This document shows positions 62,518 to 64,000 of a stretch of DNA of 64,000 bases, one piece after another. Numbering within the stretch: position 1 is the first letter of the stretch; every line of letters starts with the position of its first letter. The position numbers and the translations under genes are program-made. Under the pieces are notes generated by a model, which saw only the letters and a list, made by a program, of their open reading frames with translations, was not told where the DNA came from and did not search any database. Source of the DNA: Undaria pinnatifida (lineage: Eukaryota; Sar; Phaeophyceae; Laminariales; Alariaceae); contig JABAKD010000026.1 in assembly GCA_012845835.1 (NCBI GenBank), positions 7,944,058-8,008,057 of the forward strand, written 5' to 3'.

Positions 62518-64000
62518 CAAAAAATGATTCAGAGAAAAAGCTGAAAGTGCAACCCAATGAACAAGAAAAAACATGGCCTAGCTACACACCACGAATAATT
62601 ATTGCGGAACAAAAATAACGTTCCGACGACAATGGGTTAAGGAGCCCCGCCATGCAACCAATAACATTGCAAAAAAAAGGGGAAAATGTTCGGATGATAT
62701 CGTGTTAACCAGACCCGTCGCACAGAGAATAGAACACAGCCAAAGAGTGGTACACCATGTGATTAATGTGATCAATGTGATCAATACGCCTCTATCGTAG
62801 AACTTGTCTAGATGTTGGAGATGCCTTTAATGCGAGCATGCTTGTCGATTACGACATTAGCACAAGCCGCTTGTCGATTACGCTGGTCCTTGTGATCGTG
62901 GGAGGTCGGTGGTGTGGATTCGGTCATATTCGGGGTATAATAAAACATGCAAAGCCGAAATGCTGGTTGAAATCGTATTCGCCGACGCGTGGAACAAGTC
63001 CGAGTCCACATCCACCATGTGGTGGACTTGCGGTCGAGGAAAATGCACCGAAAGCTGAGGAGTTACCCCTGGCTCGACGGCCAGTACCGGGCGTTCCTGT
63101 TCCACTGCAGCCGCGGTAGTTGCAAGGGAGCATGCAAGGGGGTGCACATGGGACAATGTGCACGAAGACGCAGGTGGCGCCGTAAAATTGAACATACGAA
63201 CGCCAAAGGCAGCCTCGAGCGGGTAGAAACTAAGTGCCCGCCGGAGAAGGTTCCTCCCCATTTGACACGCCGGAGAATGCGGACGAGTTGACCAGGCCTG
63301 CTGCATTGCTTTGGATGGGAAATGGAGTAGAACGCCTGCCGTTGGGACGATGACACGCGGACTCGAACACTACTGAGGGGGACCCATGGCTTTTTCGGTG
63401 CCGACCTTCCCCCGTCTCAAACCAACTGTCACCGTGTGGTAGGAAACAGTCATGCGGAATGTGTAGGAGCGAGGTAGAGGACGATACCCTCGCCGAGAGA
63501 GGTCGCGGGGAGGGAGAGTATTCTTCCTGACGCCGGGTAACTTGCCACTGGGATTAACGCCCGAAGACCAAATGCTCGGCGCGGCATGATTGGCGTTCAA
63601 AAAGTCAGTAGGCGCGAAAACAAGTGCCGGCGTGAGGCAAGATACAGGGGCGGGCAGGGCCAGTGCCGTCAAGACGATGTTCCGCAGTACCAGGTATAAT
63701 GTCATGGTATGCGGCGATGGAATCCCGATCTTCTCGCCGCACGGTGCAAGCTGCGTCTCTGAAACGCTCTCAAATCCTTTGGGATGCCAGAAGGAGACAC
63801 GCGTCGAAAGCCTCTAACTGACGCTTACACCATGCGCTTGACGAAACAGCCCGTGCTGCTAAGGCAGTGGAGGTACGTCCGAACTGCCACGAACAGAGAT
63901 GCAAGGCACGCGCCCACCGCGGCAACGTTTGTCTTGCTAGACGGATGACGAGACCTTTTTTTCTCGAGGTAGGCTTGCTGCACCTGTATCCCATTGTGCT
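62518..64000. other. No gene recognised
   Basis: ATGTGATTAATGTGATCAATGTGATCAAT (62757-62785) is a short 9-10-bp repeat. Near 62838-62880 CTTGTCGATTACG is directly repeated. A minus-strand frame at 63370-63705 begins with a hydrophobic stretch (VLTALALPAPVSCLTPALVF) but has no family match. The region might hold the 5' part of the minus-strand Ty3 element, too decayed to recognise. Confidence 0.4.

Noticed and set aside
1-64000. CRISPR array, bacterial operon, phage or integron
   Set aside because: The minisatellites have no spacer structure, no cas-like genes are present, and the spliced gene and retrotransposons show this is eukaryotic DNA.

Overview
This window is nuclear DNA from a eukaryote with spliced genes and a heavy load of transposable elements and tandem repeats. 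The evidence is a six-exon gene with GT..AG introns of roughly 0.6-1.5 kb, several further exon-like segments with normal splice signals, non-LTR and Ty3-like retrotransposon remnants, miniature inverted-repeat elements and interstitial TTAGGG repeats. There are no bacterial operons, ribosome binding sites or CRISPR arrays. The long, repeat-filled introns and G/C-ending codons of the real exons would fit a large-genome alga or related protist (for example a photosynthetic stramenopile), but nothing in the window fixes the lineage.

Layout. 1-3.4 kb: a compound microsatellite and a degenerate tandem repeat. 3.4-5.9 kb: a 5'-truncated LINE with a reverse transcriptase. 6-14.6 kb: mobile and repeated DNA only, including a TRIM (7.13-7.50 kb), a miniature inverted-repeat element (9.08-9.44 kb), a 737-bp TIR element (10.7-11.5 kb) and a block of poly-C tracts (13.2-14.2 kb). 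15.0-16.3 kb: a second LINE remnant on the minus strand. 16.3-20.7 kb: no recognisable gene.

20.8-29.7 kb: exon-like pieces of an unidentified minus-strand gene, interrupted by tandem duplications. Its putative first exon (29,655) faces the start of a plus-strand gene at 30,092. That gene, spliced from 30,092 to 36,549, is the best-supported host gene here. It encodes a 303-residue YEATS-domain protein of the GAS41/Yaf9 type, a histone acyl-lysine reader. The 436-bp gap between the two starts holds a 17-bp tandem array and is probably a bidirectional promoter. 41.1-42.4 kb: the last two exons of another unidentified minus-strand gene.

37-54 kb is otherwise repeats: a ~300-bp tandem repeat (38.2-39.3 kb), many copies of a short dispersed element, telomere-like repeats near 45.2 and 45.8 kb, and two 744-bp TTA-flanked miniature elements in inverted orientation (46.07-47.69 kb). 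54.4-60.6 kb: a decayed Ty3-type pol followed by two diverged copies of a probable LTR. 61.1-62.3 kb: a second Ty3 integrase remnant on the minus strand, then a 10-bp-period satellite.

The mobile elements fit together in one respect. The TRIM at 7.1 kb, the LTR-like fragment at 19.06 kb and the LTR at 59.5 kb all end in CA and are followed, two bases later, by the same primer-binding-site-like sequence (TGGCGTCGTCGG). This suggests that the miniature elements use the machinery of the Ty3-like family. No new defence or metabolic system was found. The most unusual signals are a dispersed repeat carrying a conserved ATG-led reading frame and a strongly over-represented palindromic 9-mer, TACC(A/T)GGTA.
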